Source: a crenarchaeote SCGC AAA261-N23
GTDB lineage: Archaea; Thermoproteota; Thermoprotei; Gearchaeales; Gearchaeaceae
NCBI GenBank assembly: GCA_000375685.1
Contig: AQVQ01000017.1
Span: 1-20,768 of the forward strand
DNA length: 20,768 nucleotides
Direction: 5' to 3'
In this document: piece after piece, positions 1 to 7,690 of the stretch
How the letters are laid out: every line of letters begins with the position of its first letter
Position numbering within the stretch: the stretch's first letter is position 1
The notes under the pieces: generated by a model
What the model was told of the DNA's origin: nothing
Seen by the model: the letters and a program-made list of their open reading frames with translations, nothing else
The model's database searches: none
Translations under genes and position numbers: made by a program

Positions 1-756
1 ATTTCTTCCATTTTTTCATCAGCTATTTTAGATCTTGCTTTATCAAAATTAAAGCAATCCGAAATTAATTGCATAATATTTGGATTTGGTACCATGGGAA
101 GAATTTTAGCAGATAAAATTTCGAACGTTTGTTATAGATTATATATTGCAACAAAAAAAGAGTTAGGGGAAATTTCATACAAAAATGCAATCCTCATAAA
201 TTATTCTGAAGCTAGGAAGATGATTAAAGAGTGTAATTTAATAATCTCATCAACAGTATCTGAAGATTTTGTCTTAGGTTATGAGGATTTAAACGATGGT
301 ATAAAAAGGGTAATAGTTGATTTAGGAATGCCTAGAAACATTGACCCAAACGTTCGTTATTTGCCAAATACGGAATACTACGACTTGGATGATATAACAA
401 AATTAAGTAAAATCAATTATAAAGAAATTTCATTTGATTTGAATTCAGCTGAAAAGGAAATAAAAGAGGAAGCTGAGAAATTTTATGAATGGCTTGTAAT
501 AACTAAATTATCCAAAGTTGTCTCAAGATTAAACAAATACTTTGAAAACTTAAGGAGTAAAGAAATAGAAAAATATAAAGCTAAGTTGCAGAGAAAAGGT
601 GAAGAATACATTGTACTTGTTGATTTAATAACTAAAAGGTTAACTTATAAAATACTTTATGATATTCTAAGCTACCTAAAATCAAACAAGGAAGTAAATT
701 TGGAAGAAAAGCTAAAAACTATTGAAAGAATTTTTAACAATATTAAAAGATATTGA
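1..756 (+). CDS. hemA: Glutamyl-tRNA reductase, C-terminal part (5' truncated by window)
   Basis: GluTR reduces glutamyl-tRNA(Glu) to glutamate-1-semialdehyde with NADPH, the first step of C5-pathway tetrapyrrole synthesis in the cytoplasm. The reading frame is open from base 1, so the gene starts outside the window; the ATG at base 94 lies inside the Rossmann motif GFGTMGR and is not the start. Visible parts are the NADPH-binding domain (GFGTMGR, then SSTVSEDFVL), the family signature around DLGMPRNIDPNVRYL and YYDLDDI, and a long helical C-terminal dimerisation domain rich in Lys and Glu. The N-terminal catalytic domain with its active Cys is not in the window. The stop TGA (754-756) overlaps the TTG start of hemC by four bases. 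First visible gene of the hem operon. Identification is secure. Confidence 0.93.
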   Translation: MSSIFSSAILDLALSKLKQSEINCIIFGFGTMGRILADKISNVCYRLYIATKKELGEISYKNAILINYSEARKMIKECNLIISSTVSEDFVLGYEDLNDGIKRVIVDLGMPRNIDPNVRYLPNTEYYDLDDITKLSKINYKEISFDLNSAEKEIKEEAEKFYEWLVITKLSKVVSRLNKYFENLRSKEIEKYKAKLQRKGEEYIVLVDLITKRLTYKILYDILSYLKSNKEVNLEEKLKTIERIFNNIKRY

Positions 757-1655
757 TTGAAAAAGTTCTAAAACTAGGAACAAGGGGTAGTAGGCTAGCT
801 TTAGCTCAGGCTGAAATAGTAGTTAACTTGATATCAAAGATTAACAAAGACGTAAAAATAGAGATTGTTAAGATAAAAACACAAGGAGATATAATTCCAC
901 CTGATCGAAGAAAGCAATTGCAAGGTAAGAGCTCTTTTACAAAGGAAATAGAGCATAAGCTTGAAAAAGGCGAGATTGACATTGCTGTACATAGTCTAAA
1001 AGATTTGCCTGTAAAGCTTAGCGAGAATTTAATTATTGCCGCTACACCTAAGCGCGAAGATCCTCGTGATTGTATAATTACAAAGAAAGGAATTAGTTTT
1101 GAAGAACTTCCCAGCGCTTCAAAAGTCGCCACTAGTAGTATAAGAAGAAAAGTACAGCTAATTAATCTAAGAAAAGATATAGAAGTAATTGATATTCATG
1201 GGAATGTAGATACCAGAATAAGGAAATTGTTCCAGCAAGATATAGATGCAATTGTTTTATCTATTGCAGGATTGAAAAGAATAAACGAAGACTGGAGGAT
1301 TACTGAAGTATTTCCAATTGAGAAAATGATTCCTGCTGTATGCCAAGGAATTTTAGCTGTTGAAACAAGAAAGGATGACAAAGAAACGATCGAAATTGTA
1401 AGGCATATAAATGATGAAGAGACAATGATTGCAGCTAGATGTGAAAGAAGTTTTGCATATGAAATGGGCGCCGACTGCTATCTACCAATAGGAGCATATG
1501 CCAGATTAGAAAATAGTATGTTAAAAATAATCGGTTTTGTGTATGATGAAAGTAAGAATAGAATAATTAAGGATGAAGTTACAGGAAATTCTGATAAACC
1601 TGAAGAAGTTGGAAAAAGGCTTGCAATTAAACTGCAATCGAAATTGAATGAATAA
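753..1655 (+). CDS. hemC: Hydroxymethylbilane synthase (porphobilinogen deaminase)
   Basis: Joins four porphobilinogens into hydroxymethylbilane using a covalently bound dipyrromethane cofactor. The 300-residue product has full family length and all signatures: GTRGSRLALAQ (9-19), KTQGD (42-46), AVHSLKDLP (78-86) with the catalytic Asp84, TSSIRRK (127-133), GNVDTRIRKL (150-159), PAVCQG (194-199), and DCYLPIGAYA, in which Cys242 is the expected cofactor attachment residue. The start is TTG at 753, sharing TTGA with the hemA stop; the GTRGSR motif nine residues in supports it. The 3' end overlaps hemD by eight bases (ATGAATAA), which suggests translational coupling. Nothing is broken or missing. 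Confidence 0.96.
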   Translation: MIEKVLKLGTRGSRLALAQAEIVVNLISKINKDVKIEIVKIKTQGDIIPPDRRKQLQGKSSFTKEIEHKLEKGEIDIAVHSLKDLPVKLSENLIIAATPKREDPRDCIITKKGISFEELPSASKVATSSIRRKVQLINLRKDIEVIDIHGNVDTRIRKLFQQDIDAIVLSIAGLKRINEDWRITEVFPIEKMIPAVCQGILAVETRKDDKETIEIVRHINDEETMIAARCERSFAYEMGADCYLPIGAYARLENSMLKIIGFVYDESKNRIIKDEVTGNSDKPEEVGKRLAIKLQSKLNE

Positions 1656-2385
1656 AAAAACTAAAGTGCTTGTATTAAAATTAAATAATGACCTTATTCA
1701 GAAACTAAAAGAAAAAGGTTACGAGACTTTAATCATAGGAGAAACTGAGGTGAATTTCGTAGAAGATTTTAACTCAATAGATGAGAAAATCAAGAAAATA
1801 AATGAGTATGAATGGATTTTGTTTACATCCAGAAATGCTGTTAAAAAGTTTGCTGAAAGGTGTATTTTCTTAGGAGAAGATTTATCCAATTTAAAACCGA
1901 AAATCGCTGCAGTTGGATTAAAGACTGCACAAGAATTGAGTAAGATTAATATGAGAGTAGATTTTATTCCAACGGCATTTACAACTGAGAATTTAGCAAA
2001 GGAGTTGCCAGCGAACAAAGGAGATAAATTGCTACTCATAAGATCTAAAATAGCTGATGAAAAAATGGAAGAAATATTAAAATCTAGGGGGTTTTTAGTG
2101 GATTCGATACGAATTTATGACGTAAAGTTCAAAAAAGTTGATTATATTGCAGATGAAGTTCTTAAATGCAAACTTATAGTTTTAACAAGTGCATCAAGTG
2201 TCAAAGCTTTATTCAAATTGCTAGATGATGAGACAGTAAAAAAGCTTAAGGAAAATTGCGATGTTGCTTGCATAGGCCCCATTACTGCAAAAGCTGCTCT
2301 AGATATGGGTTTTAAAGTAACTATAGTTCCAAAAAGATATACGATCGATGATTTAATTGATGAAATTGAGAAAAATTATGGATGA
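1648..2385 (+). CDS. hemD: Uroporphyrinogen-III synthase
   Basis: Closes hydroxymethylbilane with inversion of ring D to give uroporphyrinogen III, the branch point to heme, siroheme and cobalamin. The 245-residue protein shows the typical two-lobed HemD pattern: ILFTSRNAVKKF in lobe one, AVGLKTAQEL, the linker region with LLLIRSK, then LTSASSVKALF and the glycine-containing CIGPITAKAALDMGF near the C terminus. HemD is poorly conserved in general, so the position between hemC and hemB is strong support. ATG at 1648 lies inside the end of hemC (8-base overlap), and its own stop overlaps the preferred hemB start by eight bases (ATGGATGA). Confidence 0.92.
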   Translation: MNKKTKVLVLKLNNDLIQKLKEKGYETLIIGETEVNFVEDFNSIDEKIKKINEYEWILFTSRNAVKKFAERCIFLGEDLSNLKPKIAAVGLKTAQELSKINMRVDFIPTAFTTENLAKELPANKGDKLLLIRSKIADEKMEEILKSRGFLVDSIRIYDVKFKKVDYIADEVLKCKLIVLTSASSVKALFKLLDDETVKKLKENCDVACIGPITAKAALDMGFKVTIVPKRYTIDDLIDEIEKNYG

Positions 2386-3382
2386 AACATTACAAATTCC
2401 TACGTTTCCTGAATTAAGAGGTAGAAGATTGAGAAGGAATGAAATTTTAAGAGAGCTTATAAAAGAAACAGATCTTGAACCGAACGACTTTATAATGCCT
2501 ATCTTCATAAAAGAAGGGAGCAACATAGTTGAGGAAATTGGCTCGATGCCAGGTGTTTTTAGATATTCTATCGATAATGCTTTGAAATTTATAGATAGAA
2601 ACATAAAATTGGGTATTAAAAGCTTTCTATTGTTTGGAATACCTAGCTATAAAGATGAGCAAGGCACTGCAGCTTATTCAAAGGATGGAACAATATATAA
2701 GGCTGTTAAGGAGATAAAGAAGAAGTTTCCTGAAATAATCATAGCTACAGATGTATGTTTATGTGAATATACTTCTCATGGGCATTGCGGAATAATTAGA
2801 AATGGCGATGTTGATAATGACGCTACATTGGAGCTTCTAGCAAAAGCAGCTTTAACATATGCAGAAGCAGGCGCAGATATAGTAGCACCAAGCGCTATGA
2901 TGGATGGGCAGGTTAAGGCTATTAGGAAAATTCTTGATGAGAACGGTTTTAAAGAAACAATTATAATGTCATACTCTGCTAAATATGCTTCAAACTTTTA
3001 TGGACCCTTTAGAGAAGCAGCTGATTCTAAGCCAATGTTTGGAAATAGAAAAAGCTATCAAATGGATTATAGGAATGCAAGGGAAGCAATAAGGGAAATC
3101 CAAATTGATATAAATGAAGGAGCCGATATAGTTATGGTTAAACCAGCATTGGCTTATTTAGATATAATAAGGATTGTCAGAGAAAATTTCAATCATCCTA
3201 TAGCTGCCTACAATGTAAGTGGGGAATATGCTATGGTTAAGGCAGCTTCTTCAAAGGGTTGGATAAACGAAAAAGAAATAATATTGGAAATTCTTCATGC
3301 AATAAAAAGAGCAGGAGCTGATATAATAATAACATATTTCGCAGAAGATGCAGCTAAATGGCTTAAATCAACTATTCTTTAA
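2378..3382 (+). CDS. hemB: Delta-aminolevulinic acid dehydratase (porphobilinogen synthase)
   Basis: Condenses two 5-aminolevulinate molecules to porphobilinogen. Counted from ATG 2378 the protein has 334 residues, normal for HemB. It carries the zinc-type metal site in DVCLCEYTSHGHCG (Cys127, Cys129, Cys137), the two active-site lysines in SYSAKYAS (Lys202) and VMVKPA (Lys255, the Schiff-base Lys), and the family N-terminal motif RGRRLRRNEILREL. Earlier in-frame starts exist (TTG 2357, ATG 2360). ATG 2378 is preferred because it gives the same 8-base overlap with the upstream stop (ATGGATGA) seen at two other junctions in this operon, and a normal N terminus. The stop TAA shares its last base with the hemL ATG. 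Confidence 0.95.
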   Translation: MDETLQIPTFPELRGRRLRRNEILRELIKETDLEPNDFIMPIFIKEGSNIVEEIGSMPGVFRYSIDNALKFIDRNIKLGIKSFLLFGIPSYKDEQGTAAYSKDGTIYKAVKEIKKKFPEIIIATDVCLCEYTSHGHCGIIRNGDVDNDATLELLAKAALTYAEAGADIVAPSAMMDGQVKAIRKILDENGFKETIIMSYSAKYASNFYGPFREAADSKPMFGNRKSYQMDYRNAREAIREIQIDINEGADIVMVKPALAYLDIIRIVRENFNHPIAAYNVSGEYAMVKAASSKGWINEKEIILEILHAIKRAGADIIITYFAEDAAKWLKSTIL

Positions 3383-4674
3383 TGGCAAAATCCAAAGATC
3401 ATAAATCAATTCTTGATAAAGCAAAAAAATATTTGGTTGGTGGTGTAAATAGCCCAGTAAGATCTTTCATTTATGTTGGCGGAGAACCTATTGTAATAGA
3501 AAGCGGAAAAGGTTCAAAGATTAAAGATATTGAAGGAAGAGAATACATAGATTACATTTGTTCATGGGGAGCAATAATTCACGGGCATGCTAATGAATAC
3601 ATAGAAAATAGAATCATTGAAGCAGTAAAGAGAGGGAACAATTTCGGATTGACAACAGAATTTGAAGTTGAACTTGCAGAAAGGATTTGCAATATGGTTA
3701 AGTCGATAGAAAAAATAAGGTTTGTGAATTCTGGAACTGAAGCAACCATGTCTGCAATAAGACTTGCAAGAGCTTACACAAATCGAGACCTTATTATTAA
3801 ATTTGAAGGATGTTATCATGGTCATTCAGATCACTTTTTATCAAAGGCAGGATCAGGATTAGCAACTTATGATATCCCTTTAAGTCCAGGCGTCCCTAAA
3901 GGGGTTGTTGAAAATACATTAACTTTGCCTTATAACGATGAGGAAAAAATTGAAAAAGCATTCGAAAAAGCCGGAAATAAAATTGCCTGTGTAATCATTG
4001 AGCCTGTGGCAGGAAATATGGGAGTGGTTCTTCCTAATTTAAATTTTTTAAGGAAAATAAGAAAACTTTGTGATGAATACGGATCGCTGTTAATATTTGA
4101 TGAGGTTATAACAGGTTTTAGGGTAAGCTTAGGAGGAGCACAAGAATTATTCGGGATTTATCCAGACTTAACATGCTTAGGAAAAATAATAGGTGGAGGA
4201 TTACCTGTAGGGGCATATGGTGGTAAGAAGGAAATAATGGATCTGATATCTCCTTCAGGTCCTGTTTATCAGGCTGGAACGCTTGCAGGAAATCCTATAG
4301 TAATGGTAGCTGGTTTAGCAGCTCTTGAACTTCTAACCAAAGAGACATATGAATCTCTTGAAAAGAAGGCTAGCTACTTAGAAAAAGGAATTTATGATAT
4401 TGCAGAGGAAAACGGTATAGATATAAAAATTAATAGATGCGGTTCAATGTTTAGCTTGTTTTTTACAAATAAACCTGTGAAAAATTTTAACGATGCTAAA
4501 AACACAAAGTATGAACTTTATAAAAAAATATTTTGGATAATGTTAAAAGAAGGAGTATTGTTACCTCCTTCACCGTTCGAAAGCATATTTCTTACAACTT
4601 CTCATAGCGATGATGATTTAGAAAATACCTTAGAGGCTTTTCATTCAGCCTTTCATTCAATACCTCATGAATGA
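3382..4674 (+). CDS. hemL: Glutamate-1-semialdehyde 2,1-aminomutase
   Basis: PLP enzyme that isomerises glutamate-1-semialdehyde, the HemA product, to 5-aminolevulinate. The 430-residue protein is full length. Visible signatures are GGVNSPVR (20-27), RFVNSGTEATMSAIRLAR, the FEGCYHGHSDH motif (141-151), LIFDEVITGFR with the PLP-contacting Asp240, and LGKIIGGGLPVGAYGG with the PLP Lys268, followed by the GTLAGNP motif of the GSAM subgroup of class-III aminotransferases. The start ATG uses the last A of the hemB stop (TAATG), and the stop overlaps hemE by eight bases (ATGAATGA). HemA and HemL in one operon fit the C5 route, since the two enzymes hand on an unstable aldehyde. Confidence 0.96.
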   Translation: MAKSKDHKSILDKAKKYLVGGVNSPVRSFIYVGGEPIVIESGKGSKIKDIEGREYIDYICSWGAIIHGHANEYIENRIIEAVKRGNNFGLTTEFEVELAERICNMVKSIEKIRFVNSGTEATMSAIRLARAYTNRDLIIKFEGCYHGHSDHFLSKAGSGLATYDIPLSPGVPKGVVENTLTLPYNDEEKIEKAFEKAGNKIACVIIEPVAGNMGVVLPNLNFLRKIRKLCDEYGSLLIFDEVITGFRVSLGGAQELFGIYPDLTCLGKIIGGGLPVGAYGGKKEIMDLISPSGPVYQAGTLAGNPIVMVAGLAALELLTKETYESLEKKASYLEKGIYDIAEENGIDIKINRCGSMFSLFFTNKPVKNFNDAKNTKYELYKKIFWIMLKEGVLLPPSPFESIFLTTSHSDDDLENTLEAFHSAFHSIPHE

Positions 4675-5698
4675 TACTTTCATAAGAGCGTGTTATAAGA
4701 AGGATACAGAGTATACGCCAGTTTGGTTTATGAGGCAAGTAGGTAGATATTTACCCCAGTATAGAAAATTAAGAAATAGTTATTCCATATTCGAAATCAT
4801 TAAGAATCCTGAGCTATCCGCTTATTTATCTTCTTATGCGTCAAAGCTTCTAAAAGTGGATGCCGCTATAATTTTCTGTGATATAACAATTCCTTTAATC
4901 TCAATAGGCATTGAAGTGAATATTAAAGAAGATTTAGGACCTGTAATTTCGAATAAAGGTCATGCTTTGGATAAAATAATTAATTCAGATAAGAAGGATA
5001 TAGAAAATGAAATTCCATACGTTTTCGAAGGTATAAAATTGCTTAAGAATTACTTAAAAGATGAAATTCCAGTTATAGGATTTTCAGCAGCCCCATTCAC
5101 ATTGTTAAGTTATGTTCTTGAAAATAAACCAAACCGAGATCTTTTTTTGACTAAGAAATTCATGTTTAATAATGAAGAAGAATGGAGAAGATTGATGGAA
5201 AACCTTACAATTCTTACGAAGGAATATCTAAATTTGCAAATTAAGTATGGAGTGGATGCTGTTCAAATTTTTGATAGCTGGGCAGGTGTTTTATCTAATG
5301 AAGACTATGAAAATTATGTTCTGAAATACACAAAGGAAATATTTGAGGGCTTACCATCAAACATACCAAAGATACATTATTGTTCAAATTCTGCACATTT
5401 GATTAAAAGTTTTGCAAAAACCTCGTGTGATGTCATAAGTATAGACTGGAGAATTAGCATTAGGAAAGCCTTTGAACTGATTGATTTTAAAAAGGCTATA
5501 CAAGGGAACTTGGATCCAGTAATAGCTGTTGTCGGTGGTAGTCTGATGGAAAAAAAGGTAATGGATATTATTGGTGAAACAAAGGACATGAATGGATTTA
5601 TTTTTAATCTGGGCCATGGCGTTCTTAAGGATACTCCTGTTAAAAACTTGATAAAAATTGTATATATTGTTCATAAGGAAACAAGAAAGAGAAATTAA
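4667..5698 (+). CDS. hemE: Uroporphyrinogen III decarboxylase
   Basis: Decarboxylates the four acetate side chains of uroporphyrinogen III to give coproporphyrinogen III, committing it to heme and away from siroheme or B12. The 343-residue protein contains the diagnostic FMRQVGRYLPQYRKLR (Arg23 and Arg27 correspond to the substrate-binding arginines), AIIFCDITIPL (Asp72, the position of the catalytic Asp), GFSAAPFTL, GVDAVQIFDSWAG, SIDWR, IQGNLDP, and GFIFNLGHGVLKDTPVKN at the C terminus. These separate true HemE from corrinoid methyltransferases of the same superfamily. Last gene of the operon, overlapping hemL by eight bases. HemE is uncommon in archaea, which mostly use the siroheme-derived Ahb route, so its place here is informative. 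Confidence 0.95.
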   Translation: MNDTFIRACYKKDTEYTPVWFMRQVGRYLPQYRKLRNSYSIFEIIKNPELSAYLSSYASKLLKVDAAIIFCDITIPLISIGIEVNIKEDLGPVISNKGHALDKIINSDKKDIENEIPYVFEGIKLLKNYLKDEIPVIGFSAAPFTLLSYVLENKPNRDLFLTKKFMFNNEEEWRRLMENLTILTKEYLNLQIKYGVDAVQIFDSWAGVLSNEDYENYVLKYTKEIFEGLPSNIPKIHYCSNSAHLIKSFAKTSCDVISIDWRISIRKAFELIDFKKAIQGNLDPVIAVVGGSLMEKKVMDIIGETKDMNGFIFNLGHGVLKDTPVKNLIKIVYIVHKETRKRN

Positions 5699-6130
5699 AA
5701 TCTCTAATAGAAGTTCGAATAAAAGTCTTATATTTTTGTATTAAAATTTTAACGTTACTTTTTCTGAAAAGTTCTTGGCCATCAATTTTATCTAACTCTG
5801 AATATGTTATTTCGTTAAGATTAAATAATACTAATTATAAAAAATGTTTAACGTAGTTTTTGGCCTCCTCTATTGAGTAAATACTTTATTGTCCTTGTAA
5901 GTCTTGATCATTCGAAGATTTCCTCAGTCATGCTAAGTTTAATGTAGTATCTTAGGAGGAATATGTAATGATGCCCTTCTTATTACTTGCCTAAAAGACC
6001 CCTTAGTTATATGGGAAAATAATTACCCATTACCATGCAAATTCTTCCATTACCCATACGCCTTTTGAATTATCTCAAGAAGTACTTAACAGACTTGGAA
6101 TTTGGGTCTCTTAACAAGACAAACTTACTT
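5699..6130. other. Gene-poor stretch after hemE with no intact gene
   Basis: About 430 bases between the hemE stop and the recognisable molybdenum hydroxylase remnant. T-rich runs directly after hemE (around 5720-5760) could serve as an archaeal transcription terminator, but no clear hairpin is seen. The minus strand has an open frame from 5834 down to 5640 (into the hemE 3' end) reading like a normal protein in part (for example ITYSELDKIDGQELFRKSN), but it has no ATG, GTG or TTG start and I do not recognise it. From about 5840 to 6130 all frames carry frequent stops. Most likely decayed DNA. Confidence 0.5.
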
Positions 6131-6133
6131 TAA

Positions 6134-6484
6134 ATATTAAAATATTACGTTATTCATGATTCTGGTAAAATACTTAATGAAAATGTTGCTGGAGGTCAGA
6201 TAATAGGTTCAACCTTTCATGGAATTGAAGTTTCCCTATATGCTTCTTTAGAGTATGATGAGAATGGGACACCATTTTATCAAACCTTTGCAGAATATTG
6301 TGTAATGTCAGCGATGGAAAGTCCTAATATAGAAATTGAGCATATCCAAAGCAGTGATGAATATTCAGCTGGTCTAGGAGAAGGGGGCACTATGGCCGCA
6401 CCTCCTGCAATTCTAAATGCAATAAGGTCTATAATCGGTAAGAGCGTTCAAAGAATACCATTATATCAAATATTTGTAAAATAA
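6134..6484 (+). pseudogene. 3' remnant of molybdopterin hydroxylase large subunit (CoxL/XdhB/CutA-like)
   Basis: An open frame of 116 codons without a usable start runs from just after a TAA at 6131 to a TAA at 6482-6484. The translation matches the C terminus of the xanthine dehydrogenase/CO dehydrogenase/aldehyde oxidoreductase large subunit: YVIHDSGKILNE (family pattern vhDxGrvlNP), GGQIIGSTFHGIEVSLYASL (family veGQ.hGg..qGi..al.E), EYDENGTP, and LGEGGTMAAPPAILNAIRS (the family GEGG motif before the C terminus). Full proteins have roughly 700-800 residues, so at least four fifths is missing, and no medium or small subunit gene is nearby. It must be non-functional. Upstream sequence gives no clear in-phase continuation. 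Confidence 0.8.
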
Positions 6485-6633
6485 GAACTTATTAACGATT
6501 ATGGGTTTTCTCATTAGGTATTACCATTAAGTAAAGGCAAAAATGTTAATTTTAGTTTGTGAACCGTCTTTCCGTTCTAAGATTGTGATGGTAACAACAA
6601 TGCTTAATAGTTATTGCCTTATTAATACTTTGA

Positions 6634-6804
6634 ACGTTAATGTCCTTTTCCTTTACGAATGTTAGCAATAAGTTAATTAACCAAAGTAAGGTAGCAATAT
6701 CTGCAATAATTGCTGGCGGTAATAATTCAAAATTGGTTTTAAGAAAAATAGCTATAGGGAGAAATCCTACGATTGCCATTGCAATTTATGAAGAGGCGAT
6801 ATGA
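6634..6804 (+). pseudogene. Probable 3' remnant of cbiG (cobalt-precorrin-5A hydrolase)
   Basis: A 56-codon frame, open from a TGA at 6631 to a TGA at 6802, includes ATG 6640. Its C-terminal half reads AISAIIAGGNNSKLVLRKI followed by GRNPTIAIAIYEEA. This resembles the end of the CbiG C-terminal domain (pattern: E-aaAL-aaG---L---K----vTvAiA). The stop is fused to the next gene as TGATG, so translational coupling to cbiE is conserved, which is what one expects if a complete cbiG once stood here. The conserved N-terminal and central CbiG domains are absent. The family call is inference from a short stretch; that it is the end of a former upstream gene is more certain than its name. Confidence 0.5.
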
Positions 6805-7466
6805 TGCTATATATAGTTGGTGTTGGGCCAGGGGATCCAGAATATTTAACGCTTAAAGGATATAAGGCAATAAAGGATAGTAGCGTAATAGTTGGATGGA
6901 AGAGTGTAATTGATAGATTTTACCCAATTTTAGAAGATAAGGAAATAATAATATTACAATATCAGAATGAATTAGAGCAGCTATCCAGTGCAATTGAAAG
7001 GGCTAAAAACGAAAATGTAGCAATCTTAATTCATGGGGATCCATCAATTTCTGATTGGCAATTCGTAGAGAAAATAAAGAGCATAAGCGTTGATAAGAAT
7101 GTTAAAGTAAAGATTATTTCTGGAGTCTCATCTCTTAACGTGTTATTAGCTAGATTAGGACTAGACATGAATTTTATTGGGTTCGTTACTCTACATATTA
7201 GAGGAGATGTCTCAAAATCTCTAAACGAGATTCTAGAAATAGTAAAGATGAAAAGAGTTGCTATAGTAATTCCAGAACCATATGGGGACGGCCCTCAAAG
7301 AGTTGCGAAATATCTTTATCAGACTGGGTTAAACTGCAGAGTTATTGTAGTTGAAAATTTAACATATGAGAATGAGATAGAAAGGAAATACGATAGTTTA
7401 TTATCATTAATAAACGATAATCATACCTTCAGTGATCTAACGATAATGGCTATATTTCTTAAATGA
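6801..7466 (+). CDS. cbiE: Cobalt-precorrin-7 C5-methyltransferase
   Basis: SAM-dependent methyltransferase of the anaerobic cobalamin pathway, adding the C5 methyl group to the corrin ring. The 221-residue protein starts with the tetrapyrrole methylase motif LYIVGVGPGDPEYLTLKG and continues with VGWKSVIDRF, LIHGDPSISDW, the CbiE-type ISGVSSLNVLLARLGLDM followed by FVTLHIRG, and VVENLTYENE near the C terminus. Two ATGs are possible, 6801 and 6804; the second forms TGATG with the stop of the upstream remnant and may be the true start. CbiT, which is fused to CbiE in CobL proteins, is not seen here. No other intact cobalamin gene is in the window, so the gene seems stranded by loss of its upstream partner, though it looks intact itself. 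Confidence 0.85.
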   Translation: MMLYIVGVGPGDPEYLTLKGYKAIKDSSVIVGWKSVIDRFYPILEDKEIIILQYQNELEQLSSAIERAKNENVAILIHGDPSISDWQFVEKIKSISVDKNVKVKIISGVSSLNVLLARLGLDMNFIGFVTLHIRGDVSKSLNEILEIVKMKRVAIVIPEPYGDGPQRVAKYLYQTGLNCRVIVVENLTYENEIERKYDSLLSLINDNHTFSDLTIMAIFLK

Positions 7467-7601
7467 TATAACTTATGTAGGCAATGTTTGAATAAGTTTT
7501 TGAGTAAGTGATTAGAATTTATGATACTGATACTTAAGGTATTAGTACACTACGTTGCGTATTATAGATTTTTTACAAACACAATATACATGAGAAAGTA
7601 A

Positions 7602-7611
7602 GTATTATATA
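7602..7611 (+). promoter_or_regulatory. Possible TATA box for the restriction endonuclease gene
   Basis: TATTATATAG lies about 80 bases before the preferred ATG at 7691, in the 212-base gap after cbiE. This would leave a leader of roughly 55 bases, consistent with the presence of a Shine-Dalgarno sequence on this gene. Other AT-rich runs in the gap could serve equally well. Confidence 0.3.
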
Positions 7612-7680
7612 GATCATTGACGAATTACATACTCTAGATAATGTTAAAAGAATAACCAAGTATGTTAAAACATGAGAATT

Positions 7681-7685
7681 GGTGA
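7681..7685 (+). promoter_or_regulatory. Shine-Dalgarno sequence deciding the REase start
   Basis: GGTGA, complementary to the archaeal 16S rRNA 3' end, lies five bases before ATG 7691. It favours that ATG over the TTG at 7679 and GTG at 7682. The same GGTGA with the same five-base spacing precedes the zinc-ribbon gene on the opposite strand. Confidence 0.65.
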
Positions 7686-7690
7686 AGGTC

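Noticed and set aside
94..756. ATG 94 as the start of a separate 220-residue gene
   Set aside because: The frame is open to base 1 and the ATG codes for the Met of the GFGTMGR NADPH motif of HemA.
806..2039. Minus-strand open frames of 61-108 codons inside hemC and hemD
   Set aside because: They lie wholly inside strongly identified genes, show no motifs and have composition typical of reverse-strand shadows in AT-rich DNA.
6552..6779. Minus-strand frame of 75 codons with hydrophobic stretches upstream of cbiE
   Set aside because: It is antisense to the probable cbiG remnant, whose plus-strand reading is better supported by the TGATG coupling; no promoter or family match.
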